Shown here one piece after another: positions 16,724 to 24,886 of a stretch of 64,000 nucleotides of DNA. The stretch spans positions 124,001 through 188,000 of the forward strand of contig NZ_JAMZCU010000001.1 in NCBI RefSeq assembly GCF_024273195.1, given 5' to 3'. The stretch comes from Devosia ureilytica. GTDB taxonomy: Bacteria; Pseudomonadota; Alphaproteobacteria; Rhizobiales; Devosiaceae. The notes under the pieces are model-generated. The model had not been told where the DNA came from. It saw only the letters and a program-made list of their open reading frames with translations, and did not search any database. The first letter of the stretch is position 1. Each line of letters begins with the position of its first letter. Both the position numbers and the translations under genes were made by a program.

Positions 16724-16924
16724 GGTGGGGCGGGGCCTTTTACCTCAATGTGCTGCAATTGACGTCAATGTCCCCTGGAACACCGACCCGCCCTCGGACT
16801 TGATCCGAGGGCTGCTTTCGGGACCTCGAGTGTGGCATCCAGCACGCGATGAATGGCCCTCGGGTCACGACCCAGGGCGGCCCTGAGTGTTTGGATGTGC
16901 CTGCACAGCTACGACCGAAAGAAG
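16724..16924. repeat. Intergenic repeat region with paired hairpins
   Basis: This is a gene-free 201-bp stretch. It holds the hairpin CCCTCGGA-CTTGA-TCCGAGGG (about 16791-16811) and, 45 bases on, a bulged one, GCCCTcGGGTC ... GACCCAGGGC (about 16857-16879). C/G-rich hairpins around a TTGA-type centre are a common dispersed element in Rhizobiales. A related arrangement lies at 24291-24375. Confidence 0.55.
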
Positions 16925-16950
16925 AAGGCCGCTCCATCGAGCGGCCTTTT
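16925..16950. terminator. Bidirectional intrinsic terminator
   Basis: AAGGCCGCTC-CATC-GAGCGGCCTT is a perfect 10-bp stem followed by TTTT, with A-rich sequence on the other side. It lies just past the end of the DUF4282 gene (minus strand) and downstream of the DoxX gene, so it can serve both. Confidence 0.85.
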
Positions 16951-16968
16951 CATTGGCGTGTCCAGCAA

Positions 16969-17508
16969 TCAAGTCATCGTCTTGGGCGGCGTGCGCCGGG
17001 CAGTCCGGCGAGGCTTGTGGGTTTCCCCGGGCTTGGTGGCCGGTTGGCGCGCGGGGGTGGCCGGTTCGGTCGGCCCTGTCGTTGCGTATGGCACAGGCTC
17101 AGTGGCGGGGGTGATGTATTCGTCGGCCTCGGCGAAGTCGCGTTCCTCGCCTTCTTCGGCCAGGTCGCGGATGGCATCGCGGACTTCATCGAGCAGCGAG
17201 GCCGAATAGCGCGAGCGCTGGACAGTGTCGCCAGTGGTTTCGTGGCTCTTGAACCAGACCAGCAGCGCTTCGCAGCCGATGCGCAGGCCGACAAAGGACA
17301 AAAGGCCAAACACCAGGATTTCGAGCAGTCCCCATAGCCCATCGCCAAAGCCGGTGCCGAAGCGGAAAAAGAAATGGCTGATGGCCCAGAGCAGAATGCC
17401 GGCCAGCCCCAATGCGTAAAAAATCGGCACGAGGCGTGTCGAGAGGATCGAATCGAGCCGGAACAGCGTCTGGCGCGTCAGCAACCGTTTCAGATCATCC
17501 AGGGTCAT
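16969..17508 (-). CDS. DUF4282-containing membrane protein
   Basis: This 179-aa protein has an N-terminal LFRLDSILSTRLVPIFYALGL segment, a first helix, a glycine-rich loop (FRFGTGFGDGLWGLLEILVFG), a second helix and a conserved LRIGCEALLVWFK end, as in DUF4282 proteins. The C-terminal 90 residues are acidic then proline/threonine/arginine rich and look disordered, with a basic tail (KPRRTARRTPPKT). Function is unknown. It follows lipB on the same strand with a 20-bp gap, so it is probably co-transcribed. Confidence 0.75.
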   Translation of the reverse strand: MTLDDLKRLLTRQTLFRLDSILSTRLVPIFYALGLAGILLWAISHFFFRFGTGFGDGLWGLLEILVFGLLSFVGLRIGCEALLVWFKSHETTGDTVQRSRYSASLLDEVRDAIRDLAEEGEERDFAEADEYITPATEPVPYATTGPTEPATPARQPATKPGETHKPRRTARRTPPKTMT

Positions 17509-17528
17509 GGGGTCCTCGATTCCTTTGT

Positions 17529-18272
17529 CTATTTGGCAAATTGGGCGGACGGGGCCGGGATGGCAAGGCTGGTGGGGCCGAAAATTGCTTCAAAGCGGGT
17601 GCGCAGCACCGAATCGACCTCGGGCAGGGACACCAGCAGGCCCAGATCCTCGAAAGAGGTGACGCCCTGATCGGTGATGCCGCAGGGCACGATGCCGTCG
17701 TAATGGGAGAGGTCGGGCGCGACATTGAGCGAAATGCCGTGGAAGGTGACCCATTTGCGCACGCGCACACCGATGGCGGCAATCTTGTCCTCGCGCGCAA
17801 AACCCTTGTCAGGGCGGGGAACCCAGACGCCGACGCGGCCCTCGCGGCGCTCGCCAGTAACATTGTGGGCCGCCAGCGTATCGATGACCCATTGCTCGAG
17901 GCCCTGCACCAGGCAGCGAATGTCGCGGCCGCGCCGGGTCAGGTCGAGCATGACATAGGCCACGCGCTGGCCGGGGCCATGATAGGTGTATTGTCCGCCC
18001 CGGCCGGCGGGATAGACCGGAAAGCGTGGATTGAGCAGGTCTTCGGGGCGGGCCGAGGTGCCGGACGTATAAAGCGGGGGATGTTCGAGCAGAAACACGG
18101 CTTCGGGCGCCTGGCCAGCAGCAATGGCCGCGACGCGTTCGTCCATCATGGCCAGCGCCGTCTCATAGGCCAGCGGCGCGTCGAAGATGCGCCACTCGAC
18201 GGGGGCGCTGTCGCTGCGATGCAGTTTTGAGCCGCTTTGGCACGCTTCGTTCACGATTGTTAACACTTCCAT
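17529..18272 (-). CDS. lipB: Lipoyl(octanoyl) transferase LipB
   Basis: This 247-aa enzyme moves octanoyl groups from acyl carrier protein to lipoyl domains of 2-oxo acid dehydrogenases. The family stretch [15 protein letters not shown], then [22 protein letters not shown], is intact. The catalytic pair is the lysine in [17 protein letters not shown] and the cysteine in [15 protein letters not shown] 20-residue extension precedes the conserved [13 protein letters not shown], so a later start is possible. It is divergent from the FliN-like gene, with a 72-bp gap. Confidence 0.93.
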   Translation of the reverse strand: MEVLTIVNEACQSGSKLHRSDSAPVEWRIFDAPLAYETALAMMDERVAAIAAGQAPEAVFLLEHPPLYTSGTSARPEDLLNPRFPVYPAGRGGQYTYHGPGQRVAYVMLDLTRRGRDIRCLVQGLEQWVIDTLAAHNVTGERREGRVGVWVPRPDKGFAREDKIAAIGVRVRKWVTFHGISLNVAPDLSHYDGIVPCGITDQGVTSFEDLGLLVSLPEVDSVLRTRFEAIFGPTSLAIPAPSAQFAK

Positions 18273-18344
18273 AACCAGCTTGGGTCGAGTTTGGTGGTCA
18301 CGAATCCATGGCGCTGCGGCGCCCGCCGGGACCCATCCTTATCT

Positions 18345-18578
18345 ATGAACACCCTGGACAATATTGAAGTCGATATCACGGTTGAGCTGGGCGCGACCAC
18401 AGTGCCCATTCACCACATGCTGCGCATGGGACGCGGCGCGGTGATCGAGCTGGATGCGACCGAACACGATCCGCTGCGCATTTATGCCAATCACACCCTG
18501 ATCGCCAAGGGCGAGGTGAATGTGGAAGAGGGGCATTTGCGGGTGGTCGTGACCGAAAAGGTGCTGCGCTTCGGGTGA
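18345..18578 (+). CDS. Orphan short FliN/SpoA-domain protein
   Basis: This 77-aa protein consists of little more than one SpoA (FliN C-terminal) domain. It has VDITVELGATTVPIHHMLRMG, RGAVIELDATEHDPLRIYAN, LIAKGEVNVEEGHLRVVVTE and a final RF-like segment. FliN is the flagellar C-ring switch subunit that binds CheY. Family members are usually longer and sit in flagellar operons; here no flagellar gene is nearby. It may be a genuine minimal FliN or a specialised SpoA protein. ATG 18345 starts the domain. The gene is single, divergent from lipB. Confidence 0.75.
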   Translation: MNTLDNIEVDITVELGATTVPIHHMLRMGRGAVIELDATEHDPLRIYANHTLIAKGEVNVEEGHLRVVVTEKVLRFG

Positions 18579-18613
18579 GTGCCGCCGATCGGGCGCTGTC
18601 CGCATCCGAGAAC

Positions 18614-18691
18614 ACCCCCTCCTACCTCCGCTATGGCCCGCAGGGCCTAGCGCCGGTACCTCCCCCTGTTCAGGGGGCGGTGGGCATCGCG
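18614..18691. repeat. REP-like palindromic unit, class II
   Basis: The same frame as 7879-7957: ACCCCCTCCTA, a hairpin GCTAtGGCCC-GCA-GGGCCTAGC (18630-18651), TACCTCCCCCTGTTCAGGGGG, then GGCATCGCG. The hairpin bases differ from the other copy while pairing is kept. Confidence 0.7.
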
Positions 18692-18830
18692 TGCGTGGCT
18701 GGCCCTCGTTTCAGCCGCCCGAATTCCACAGCCGCTTAAAAAGGTCAATTAGCCGCTTGTGGTTATGAAAGACCTTTGCTACATCCCCACTCGCTCCGGG
18801 GCCTTGGCAACGGAGTTCTACCTGACACGT

Positions 18831-18915
18831 GCGGTCGTGGCGGAATTGGTAGACGCGCAGCGTTGAGGTCGCTGTATCGCAAGATGTGGAAGTTCGAGTC
18901 TTCTCGACCGCACCA
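18831..18915 (+). tRNA. tRNA-Leu (anticodon GAG), CCA encoded
   Basis: The acceptor arm GCGGTCG (18831-18837) pairs with CGACCGC (18905-18911), followed by A and encoded CCA. The anticodon stem CAGCG/CGCTG frames the loop TTGAGGT, giving anticodon GAG. There is a long type II variable region and the T-loop GTTCGAGTC. All are typical of tRNA-Leu, 85 nt in total. Confidence 0.97.
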
Positions 18916-18919
18916 GTCA

Positions 18920-18970
18920 CTTAGGGCCATTTCATCGTTCCCATGAACGATGAAATGGCCCTAAGCATTT
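18920..18970 (+). terminator. Terminator-like 20-bp perfect inverted repeat after tRNA-Leu
   Basis: CTTAGGGCCATTTCATCGTT (18920-18939) pairs without mismatch with 18946-18965 around the loop CCCATG. CATTTTT follows. The position 4 nt after the tRNA fits a terminator, but the stem is about twice the usual length. Confidence 0.75.
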
Positions 18971-18975
18971 TTGGC

Positions 18976-19022
18976 TCGCGTTTCCGAAACGCAAAACCGG
19001 GTCCACTTTTGCTGGAAACCCT
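18976..19022. repeat. Rhizobiales-type intergenic repeat (GTTTCCGAAAC element)
   Basis: GCGTTTC-C-GAAACGC (18978-18992) is followed by AAAACCGGGTCCACTTTTGCTGGAAAC. I recall sequences of this form as abundant dispersed elements in Rhizobiales genomes. A degenerate relative may lie at 26418-26447. Confidence 0.5.
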
Positions 19023-19034
19023 CCGGGTGAAAAC

Positions 19035-19061
19035 AAAAAGCTGCCGCAAGGCGGCTTTTTT
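19035..19061. terminator. Bidirectional intrinsic terminator
   Basis: AAAAAGCTGCC-GCAA-GGCGGCTTTTT forms an 11-bp stem with one wobble pair, with an A run on one side and a T run on the other. It serves the GFA-family gene (minus strand) and reads from the tRNA side. Confidence 0.85.
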
Positions 19062-19075
19062 GTTGTTTGGGGTCC

Positions 19076-19609
19076 TTAAGCGCTGACCTTCTTCCCGACC
19101 TCCACCTTCGGCACCCTAAACCCCATGGCGATCCAGGCGGCGAGGAGCTTGGCGTAGAAGCCGGCTGTGACCATGCCGCCGGCGGGGAGGGAATCGTCGA
19201 GTTTTGTGCCTTCGGGGACATCGCCGGTCTGGGTGCGAATCTGCATGGCGGGGCGCTGGGCCGCGGGCCAGAGGCCGGCGAAGAGGCTCAGCCAGTGGGC
19301 GGCCTCGAATTCGGTAAAGACCGGGGTGTTGCAGCAGGTGGTGAGCACGCGGCGGGTGGGCGCGGAATCACTGAGACGAAATTCGGCGAGATTGGCCGTG
19401 CCGTCGGGGAAGCGGACGCGGTCCTTGCGATAAAGCACATAGGGAACGCCGCCGTTTGGCGCTGTCAGCGGATAGGCCGGGGGCAGGACCGACAGGCGCT
19501 GCGCGGCGGTGCGACAGGACGTGCAGTGGCACTCGGCCGTGATGAAGGGGTCGTCCGTAACCTCGACATGAAACTGTCCGCACTGGCAGGCGAGTGTCGT
19601 GGTGGTCAT
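19076..19609 (-). CDS. GFA/CENP-V-family zinc protein
   Basis: This 177-aa protein has the cysteine pattern of the glutathione-dependent formaldehyde-activating (GFA) family: ACQCGQFHVEV, ECHCTSCRTAAQ and a later TTCCNTPVF. These would hold two zinc ions. The second half (about 100-177) is less typical. GFA proteins were named for hemithioacetal formation from formaldehyde and glutathione, but most have no proven activity. ATG 19609 directly precedes the first cysteine motif, with AAGGGG about 14 bases upstream. It is divergent from ugpB. Confidence 0.78.
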   Translation of the reverse strand: MTTTTLACQCGQFHVEVTDDPFITAECHCTSCRTAAQRLSVLPPAYPLTAPNGGVPYVLYRKDRVRFPDGTANLAEFRLSDSAPTRRVLTTCCNTPVFTEFEAAHWLSLFAGLWPAAQRPAMQIRTQTGDVPEGTKLDDSLPAGGMVTAGFYAKLLAAWIAMGFRVPKVEVGKKVSA

Positions 19610-19711
19610 GGTCGGCTTTTCCCCTTGAGACTGTTCTACGCCATCGACGTTACAGCCCTGTTCATTTCGACACGATGACGGCGGTGTTCGTCCGGGGCAA
19701 GGCCAGGGCGC

Positions 19712-19727
19712 ATGTTCAAGCGAACAT
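19712..19727. promoter_or_regulatory. Palindrome upstream of the GFA-family gene
   Basis: ATGTTC-AAGC-GAACAT is a perfect 6-bp inverted repeat about 100 bp upstream of the GFA-family start. It could be an operator. The GTTC/GAAC order does not fit the alphaproteobacterial LexA box. Confidence 0.35.
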
Positions 19728-19742
19728 TCGAGTTGGCGCCAT

Positions 19743-19815
19743 TCGAGCGTAGCTCTCATGGCCTTCTCGCCCCCAAATTGCGCCACTGGCGCAATTTCCC
19801 CGTGGGACGGCTCGA
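19743..19815. repeat. 73-nt structured repeat, copy B (covarying hairpin)
   Basis: The outer stem is TCGAGC (19743-19748) with GCTCGA (19810-19815). The inner hairpin is AAATTGCGCC-ACT-GGCGCAATTT (19775-19797). The flanks CGAGCGTAGCTCTCATGGCC and GACGGCTCGA are identical to copy A at 9992-10063, while both hairpin arms changed together. It lies directly next to the candidate Pho box. Confidence 0.8.
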
Positions 19816-19816
19816 A

Positions 19817-19860
19817 GTGTCATCCAAGCGTCACCAAACCTTCAATTGAACGTCAAGCAG
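19817..19860 (+). promoter_or_regulatory. Candidate Pho box upstream of ugpB
   Basis: Four consecutive 11-mers are in phase: GTGTCATCCAA, GCGTCACCAAA, CCTTCAATTGA and ACGTCAAGCAG, with GTCA (or TTCA) at positions 3-6 of each. PhoB sites are 11-bp direct repeats with a TGTCA core. The site is about 174 bp upstream of ugpB, an operon known to be PhoB-controlled in other bacteria. Confidence 0.55.
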
Positions 19861-20033
19861 GCTCAATAGAGGGGGCGGGCAGGTCGATGCCCGGTGCGGG
19901 ATGGCGGCCTGTGCGCCGGAGGTTTCGGTTTGTTTCGGATGGTTTCGTCTCTCCGTGGCTGGCGCTCACACCAATCAGGTCTGGCTGGAGCCGGGTGACC
20001 CGAAAGGGCGCGCCGGTCCATTGGGAGACAAAC

Positions 20034-21353
20034 ATGAAAACTCTGAACCGCGTGGGCCTTGCCGCCCTTTCGCTGATGCTTTCGACCTCGGTGGCCTTTG
20101 CCGCGACGGAAGTGACCTGGTGGCACGCCATGGGTGGCGAGCTGGGCACCAAGCTCGAAGAAATCGTGGCCGGCTACAATGCCAGTCAGTCCGACTACGT
20201 CGTGACCCCGGTCTACAAGGGCTCCTACGCGGAGACCATGACTGCTGCCATCGCCGCCTTCCGCGCCGGCGAGCAGCCCGACATCGTGCAGGTGTTCGAA
20301 GTGGGCACCGGCACCATGATGGCCGCCAAGGGCGCCATCTATCCGGTCTATCAGCTGATGGCCGACATGGGCGCGGAATTCGATCCGTCCGCCTATCTGC
20401 CGACCGTGGTGGGCTATTACACCGACACCGAGGGCAACATGCTCTCGATGCCGTTCAATTCCTCGACCCCGATCATGTACTACAACAAGGACGTGTTCGA
20501 AGCCGCTGGCCTTGATCCCGAAATGCCGCCCAAGACCTGGGAAGAGCTCGAAGCCTTCTCGCGCCAGATCATGGAATCGGGCGCTGCCAATTGCGGTTTC
20601 ACCACGGGTTGGATTTCCTGGGCGCAGCTGGAAAACTTCTCGGCCTGGCACAACCAGCCGATTGGCACGCTCGAGAACGGCTTTGGTGGCCTCGGTTCCG
20701 AGTTCACCGTCAATGGTCCGCTGCAGGCCAAGCACTGGGCAAACCTCAAGACCTGGCAGGACGAAGGTGTGTTCCAGTATGGCGGTCCGGGCGGCGGTGC
20801 CGATGCTCCGGCCAAGTTCTATACCGGCGAATGCGCCATCTACATGAACTCCTCGGCCTCGCGCGCCGGCGTTCTGGCCAATGCCGAGGGCTTTGAGGTC
20901 GGCTTTGGCATGCTGCCGCACTACGAAGAAGTCGAGCCGCAGAATTCGATCATCGGTGGCGCGACCCTCTGGGTCCTGCAGGGTGCCGATGAGGCCGAGT
21001 ACAAGGGCGTTGCCGACTTCTTCACCTACCTCTCGTCGGCTGAAGTGCAGGCCGATTGGCACCAGTTCTCGGGCTATCTGCCGATCACCCAGGCTGCCTA
21101 TGAGCTGGGCCAGAGCCAGGGCTATTACGAAGCCAATCCGGGTTCGGACGTCGCCATCAAGCAGATGACGCTCAATGCACCGACCGAAAACTCCAAGGGC
21201 CTGCGTTTCGGCAATTACGTCCAGATCCGCGACGTGATCGACCAGGAATTCCAGGCACTGCTGTCGGGCGACAAGTCGGCCCAGCAGGCTCTGGATGACC
21301 TCGTCGCTCGCGGCAATCAGATGCTGCGCGACTTCGAAGCCGCCAACCAGTAA
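20034..21353 (+). CDS. ugpB: sn-glycerol-3-phosphate ABC transporter, periplasmic binding protein
   Basis: This 439-aa protein has a signal peptide (cleavage near residue 23, ...SVAFA-A). The mature part has TEVTWWHAMGGELG, YKGSYAETMTAAIAAFRAGE, PDIVQVFEVGTGTMMAA and PFNSSTPIMYYNKD, which are hallmarks of UgpB and hold its G3P-contacting residues. It captures glycerol-3-phosphate and its diesters. ATG 20034 has GGGAGA about 9 bases upstream. It opens ugpB-ugpA-ugpE-ugpC. No ugpQ phosphodiesterase follows. Confidence 0.95.
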   Translation: MKTLNRVGLAALSLMLSTSVAFAATEVTWWHAMGGELGTKLEEIVAGYNASQSDYVVTPVYKGSYAETMTAAIAAFRAGEQPDIVQVFEVGTGTMMAAKGAIYPVYQLMADMGAEFDPSAYLPTVVGYYTDTEGNMLSMPFNSSTPIMYYNKDVFEAAGLDPEMPPKTWEELEAFSRQIMESGAANCGFTTGWISWAQLENFSAWHNQPIGTLENGFGGLGSEFTVNGPLQAKHWANLKTWQDEGVFQYGGPGGGADAPAKFYTGECAIYMNSSASRAGVLANAEGFEVGFGMLPHYEEVEPQNSIIGGATLWVLQGADEAEYKGVADFFTYLSSAEVQADWHQFSGYLPITQAAYELGQSQGYYEANPGSDVAIKQMTLNAPTENSKGLRFGNYVQIRDVIDQEFQALLSGDKSAQQALDDLVARGNQMLRDFEAANQ

Positions 21354-21448
21354 GGCGCCGATACACAACCGGGCGGTGGCAAGCGATTTGCCGCCGCCCA
21401 TTCGCATTCTTGAGGAGTGGCTTCGGGCCCTCCCGCCGGATTGGGTTG

Positions 21449-22333
21449 ATGGACACCAAACGCACAGTCTTTCCCTCGCAAGGGTTGCCCTACCTGCTGG
21501 TAGCGCCGCAGCTGATCATTACGTTGATCTTTTTCATCTGGCCGGCCGGGCAGGCGGTCAAATCATCCTTTGAGCGGGAAGACCCGTTCGGGCTGTCCAC
21601 CAGCTTTGTCGGGCTGATGCATTATGGGCGCCTGTTCCAGGACCCGGCCTATCTGGCCTCGATGGGGCGCACGGCGCTGTTCGCGCTGGCCGTGACGGTG
21701 ATTTCCATGGGGCTGGCGCTGGTGCTGGCGACGGCCGTCAACCGGCTGATTCGCTCGGGTACGGCCTATTCCACGCTGCTGCTGTGGCCCTATGCGGTTT
21801 CCCCGGTAGTGGCTGGCATTCTGTGGTGGTTCATCTTCAATTCGACCACCGGCATCCTGCCCTATGTGCTCGAGTTTTTCGGCGTGGACTGGAACCACCA
21901 GCTCAATGGCGGCCAGGCGATGATCCTGATCATCATCGCGGCCAGCTGGAAGCAGATTTCCTACAATTTCCTGTTCTTCCTGGCCGGGCTGCAATCGGTG
22001 CCGCAATCGCTCAACGAAGCGGCAGCCATCGACGGGGCAGGGCCGTTCAAGCGGTTCTGGACAATCGTGTTTCCGCTGCTCTCTCCGACGACGTTTTTCC
22101 TCATGATCGTCAATCTTAACTACACCATGTTCGACACCTTCGGCGTGATCGACGCGACCACCGCGGGCGGGCCCAACCAGGCCACCAATACGCTGGTCTA
22201 CAAGGTTTATTCGGATGGCTATATCGGGCTCAACCTGGGGTCGAGTTCGGCCCAGTCCGTGATCCTCATGCTGTTCGTCATCGTGCTCACCGTGATCCAG
22301 TTCCGCTACGTGGAACGCCGGGTCCAGTATTAG
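21449..22333 (+). CDS. ugpA: Glycerol-3-phosphate ABC transporter permease UgpA
   Basis: This 294-aa inner-membrane permease has six predicted helices. The start LPYLLVAPQLIITLIFFIWP, the segment LLLWPYAVSPVVAGILWW, and the EAA loop (LNEAAAIDGAGPFKRFWTIVFP) match UgpA. It forms the channel with UgpE. The ATG at 21449 has only a poor ribosome-binding site, while a GAGGAG lies further upstream (about 21412), so the exact start is uncertain. There are 95 bp between ugpB and this start. Confidence 0.93.
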   Translation: MDTKRTVFPSQGLPYLLVAPQLIITLIFFIWPAGQAVKSSFEREDPFGLSTSFVGLMHYGRLFQDPAYLASMGRTALFALAVTVISMGLALVLATAVNRLIRSGTAYSTLLLWPYAVSPVVAGILWWFIFNSTTGILPYVLEFFGVDWNHQLNGGQAMILIIIAASWKQISYNFLFFLAGLQSVPQSLNEAAAIDGAGPFKRFWTIVFPLLSPTTFFLMIVNLNYTMFDTFGVIDATTAGGPNQATNTLVYKVYSDGYIGLNLGSSSAQSVILMLFVIVLTVIQFRYVERRVQY

Positions 22334-22345
22334 GAGGACGAACAC

Positions 22346-23188
22346 ATGGTCGAAAATCGTCCCTGGCTGACTTTCCTCACCCACTTTGTGCTCATCCTGG
22401 GCGTCATCATCGTGGTGTTCCCCGTCTATATCGCGGTGATTGCCGCCACCCATGGCCCGACGGCGCTCAGCTCGGGCATGATGCCGATGCTGCCCGGCGC
22501 CGAGCTTTGGAACAATGTGGTCCAGGTGTGGACCGAGGACCGGCGCGGCGTCGCGCCTTTCTGGCTGATGGCCTGGAACTCGCTGTGGATGGCGATCATC
22601 ATCACGGTGGGCAAGATCGCCATTTCCATCATCTCGGCCTATGCCATCGTCTATTTCCGGTTTCCGGGCCGGGTGCTGGCGTTCTGGCTGATCTTCATCA
22701 CCCTGATGCTGCCGGTGGAAGTGCGCATCATCCCCACCTTCGCGGTGGTGGCGAACCTGGGGATGCTCAATTCCTATGTGGGGCTGACTTTGCCGCTGAT
22801 CGCCTCGGCGACGGCGACATTCCTGTTCCGCCAGTTCTTCATGACCATTCCCGATGAACTGATGGAGGCCGCTCGCGTCGATGGCGCCGGGCCAATCAAG
22901 TTCTTCCGCGATATCCTCCTGCCGCTGTCGCGGACCAATATCGCGGCGCTCTGCGTCATCCTCTTCATCTATGGGTGGATGCAATACCTGTGGCCGATGC
23001 TCGTGACCACCGATCCCAAATATTACACGCTGATGATGGGCGTGAAGCGCATGGCCGCCGTGGCCGATGCCGACCCGCAGTGGAACATCATCATGGCCGC
23101 CGTGGTGATGGCCATGCTGCCACCCGTCCTCATCGTCATCTTCATGCAGCGCCTGTTCGTCAAAGGCCTGGTCGAAACGGAGAAATAA
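22346..23188 (+). CDS. ugpE: Glycerol-3-phosphate ABC transporter permease UgpE
   Basis: This 280-aa permease has six helices. The N-terminus ([20 protein letters not shown]), the YFRFPGR loop, the EAA motif ([20 protein letters not shown]) and [16 protein letters not shown] near the end are typical UgpE. AGGAGG lies 8 bases before the ATG. It is 12 bp downstream of ugpA. Confidence 0.95.
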   Translation: MVENRPWLTFLTHFVLILGVIIVVFPVYIAVIAATHGPTALSSGMMPMLPGAELWNNVVQVWTEDRRGVAPFWLMAWNSLWMAIIITVGKIAISIISAYAIVYFRFPGRVLAFWLIFITLMLPVEVRIIPTFAVVANLGMLNSYVGLTLPLIASATATFLFRQFFMTIPDELMEAARVDGAGPIKFFRDILLPLSRTNIAALCVILFIYGWMQYLWPMLVTTDPKYYTLMMGVKRMAAVADADPQWNIIMAAVVMAMLPPVLIVIFMQRLFVKGLVETEK

Positions 23189-23193
23189 GAACA

Positions 23194-24237
23194 ATGGCAA
23201 GCATCGACCTCAAGGGCGTTCGCAAGGTCTATCCCGGCAATGTCACGGCAATTCACAGCGTCGATCTCTCCATCGAGGACGGCGAACTGGTGGTGCTGGT
23301 TGGCCCCTCTGGATGTGGCAAGTCCACCCTGTTGCGGATGATCGCCGGGCTCGAAACGATCACCGACGGCACCATTTCCATTGGTGCGGATGTGGTGAAC
23401 AACAAGGAACCCGCCGAACGCGACATCGCCATGGTGTTCCAGAACTACGCGCTTTATCCGCATATGAGCGTGCGACAGAACCTGGAATATGGCCTCAAGA
23501 ACCGCGGCACGCCGCGCGAGGAAATCGACCGCCGCGTCGCCGAGGCGGCCCGGGTTCTGGAAATTGCGCCTTTCCTCGACCGCAAGCCGCGGCAGCTCTC
23601 GGGTGGGCAGCGCCAGCGCGTCGCTATGGGCCGGGCCATCGTGCGCCAGCCCAAGGCGTTTCTGTTCGACGAACCGCTATCCAACCTCGATGCCAAGTTG
23701 CGCGGGCAGATGCGCATCGAAATCCGCCGCCTGCAGCGGAGCCTGAAGACCACAAGCGTCTATGTGACCCATGACCAGCTCGAGGCCATGACACTGGCAG
23801 ATCGGTTGGTGGTGATGAATGGCGGTCGTATCGAACAGGTCGGCAAGCCCATTGAGCTTTATGACCGTCCGGCCTCGCTGTTCGTGGCCGGCTTCATCGG
23901 CTCGCCGCCGATGAACCTGCTGCCGGTCGAGACGCTAGCCGCGGTGGCCGGCGCCACAATGCCGACACTCACGCCAGGAGCCGACATTGTCGGCATCCGT
24001 CCCGATCAGGTGGTTCTGGGCGGTGGCGATGGCATTGCCCTCTCGGGTACGGTGGAACTGATCGAGCCGGTGGGCGGGGAAAGCCATCTCTATGTGCGCG
24101 TCGAGGGGATCGAGCAGGCGCTGATCCTGGTGCAGCAGGGCCGGGCCAATGTGGGCGAGGCCGAGCGGATAGACTTCGTACTGCCGATCCAGGCACTTCA
24201 TGGCTTCAACCGCGAGAGCGGGAGGCGGGTGGAATAG
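23194..24237 (+). CDS. ugpC: Glycerol-3-phosphate ABC transporter ATP-binding protein UgpC
   Basis: This 347-aa ATPase is of the MalK/UgpC class. Walker A is GPSGCGKST (about residues 37-45), the Q-loop is [15 protein letters not shown], the signature is [15 protein letters not shown], and Walker B is [15 protein letters not shown]. The H-loop is [17 protein letters not shown]-terminal regulatory TOBE domain (about 240-340, with IGIRPD-type [11 protein letters not shown]) follows. It energises UgpA/UgpE and ends the operon. Confidence 0.95.
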   Translation: MASIDLKGVRKVYPGNVTAIHSVDLSIEDGELVVLVGPSGCGKSTLLRMIAGLETITDGTISIGADVVNNKEPAERDIAMVFQNYALYPHMSVRQNLEYGLKNRGTPREEIDRRVAEAARVLEIAPFLDRKPRQLSGGQRQRVAMGRAIVRQPKAFLFDEPLSNLDAKLRGQMRIEIRRLQRSLKTTSVYVTHDQLEAMTLADRLVVMNGGRIEQVGKPIELYDRPASLFVAGFIGSPPMNLLPVETLAAVAGATMPTLTPGADIVGIRPDQVVLGGGDGIALSGTVELIEPVGGESHLYVRVEGIEQALILVQQGRANVGEAERIDFVLPIQALHGFNRESGRRVE

Positions 24238-24290
24238 GCCGGCGGCGCTTTTGTGCCGAGCGCGTTGGATTGTCACTGTGCCGCCCTCGA

Positions 24291-24375
24291 GCTTGCCCCG
24301 GGGCCATCCTTGGTGGGCAAATTGCTGCTTATGCACAGAGGGATATCGGCCCCGGGGCAAGCCCGGGGGCGGGGA
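24291..24375. repeat. 15-bp perfect inverted repeat between convergent genes
   Basis: GCTTGCCCCGGGGCC (24291-24305) is mirrored exactly at 24348-24362, with 42 nt between. A C/G-rich tail follows to 24375. It occupies the gap between ugpC and the YjbR-like gene and may act as a terminator for both. No U-tract is present. Confidence 0.6.
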
Positions 24376-24412
24376 GTCTCATGATCGAGACGCCCTGACA
24401 CGGCGAATTCTG

Positions 24413-24769
24413 CTAGTCCACGTATTTCCGCAGCCTGTTCGGCGCCACATATTCCCAGGCGTCGTGCAGGCGCAGGGACAGCTCCTCGTCGTCAACGCGG
24501 TCGAGGCGGAGCAGGACCAGATTGCGCCCAATGAAGGCTTCGGTTTCGAAGTAGAGATCGGGCGAAATATCCATGAGCAGCACTTTCTGGTCTGCGGGGC
24601 AGGCCAGAGCGACGGTCGTGGCGTCGAGCATGGTGGCGAAGGGGCTATCGTCGACCAGCAGCGCCGGAGCCCCTTCATGTACCGCACGCGCAACACCGGG
24701 TAGCCGGCGGTCGGCTATCTGCCGGACGAGGCGGGCGAGGCCGCGTTCGAGATCCTGAGCGTCAGTCAT
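24413..24769 (-). CDS. MmcQ/YjbR-like protein
   Basis: This 118-aa protein resembles the CyaY-like YjbR/MmcQ family: ADQKVLLMDISPDLYFETEAF, then RNLVLLRLDRVDDEELSLRLHDAWEYVAPNRL, with the typical final 'DAW-x-VAP-x-R' helix. Members are proposed DNA-binding or accessory proteins without established function. ATG 24769 is taken, with GGGAG about 11 bases upstream; a GTG two codons earlier is possible. It is divergent from mgtE. Confidence 0.7.
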   Translation of the reverse strand: MTDAQDLERGLARLVRQIADRRLPGVARAVHEGAPALLVDDSPFATMLDATTVALACPADQKVLLMDISPDLYFETEAFIGRNLVLLRLDRVDDEELSLRLHDAWEYVAPNRLRKYVD

Positions 24770-24886
24770 TTGCACGCCACTCCCGCAATTGAAGAAAAAG
24801 CCGTTGGCCTACTCTGGCGCATGGCCACCTGATTGGCTATGGCTTGTCGTGCCCCTGAAACTCCCAGGACACGAAAAGGGCTCCCG

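Noticed and set aside
18831..19061. tRNA-associated integration site of a mobile island
   Set aside because: The long stem after tRNA-Leu is suggestive, but no integrase, no repeated tRNA 3' end and no foreign genes follow.
19706..19730. LexA box upstream of the GFA-family gene
   Set aside because: The GTTC and GAAC are inverted with 4 bases between (GTTC-AAGC-GAAC), not the direct GTTC-N7-GTTC of alphaproteobacterial LexA.
19863..23200. 514- and 545-codon minus-strand open frames opposite ugpB, ugpA and ugpE
   Set aside because: Both lie on the opposite strand of well-supported transporter genes and have biased His/Asp/Gln composition.
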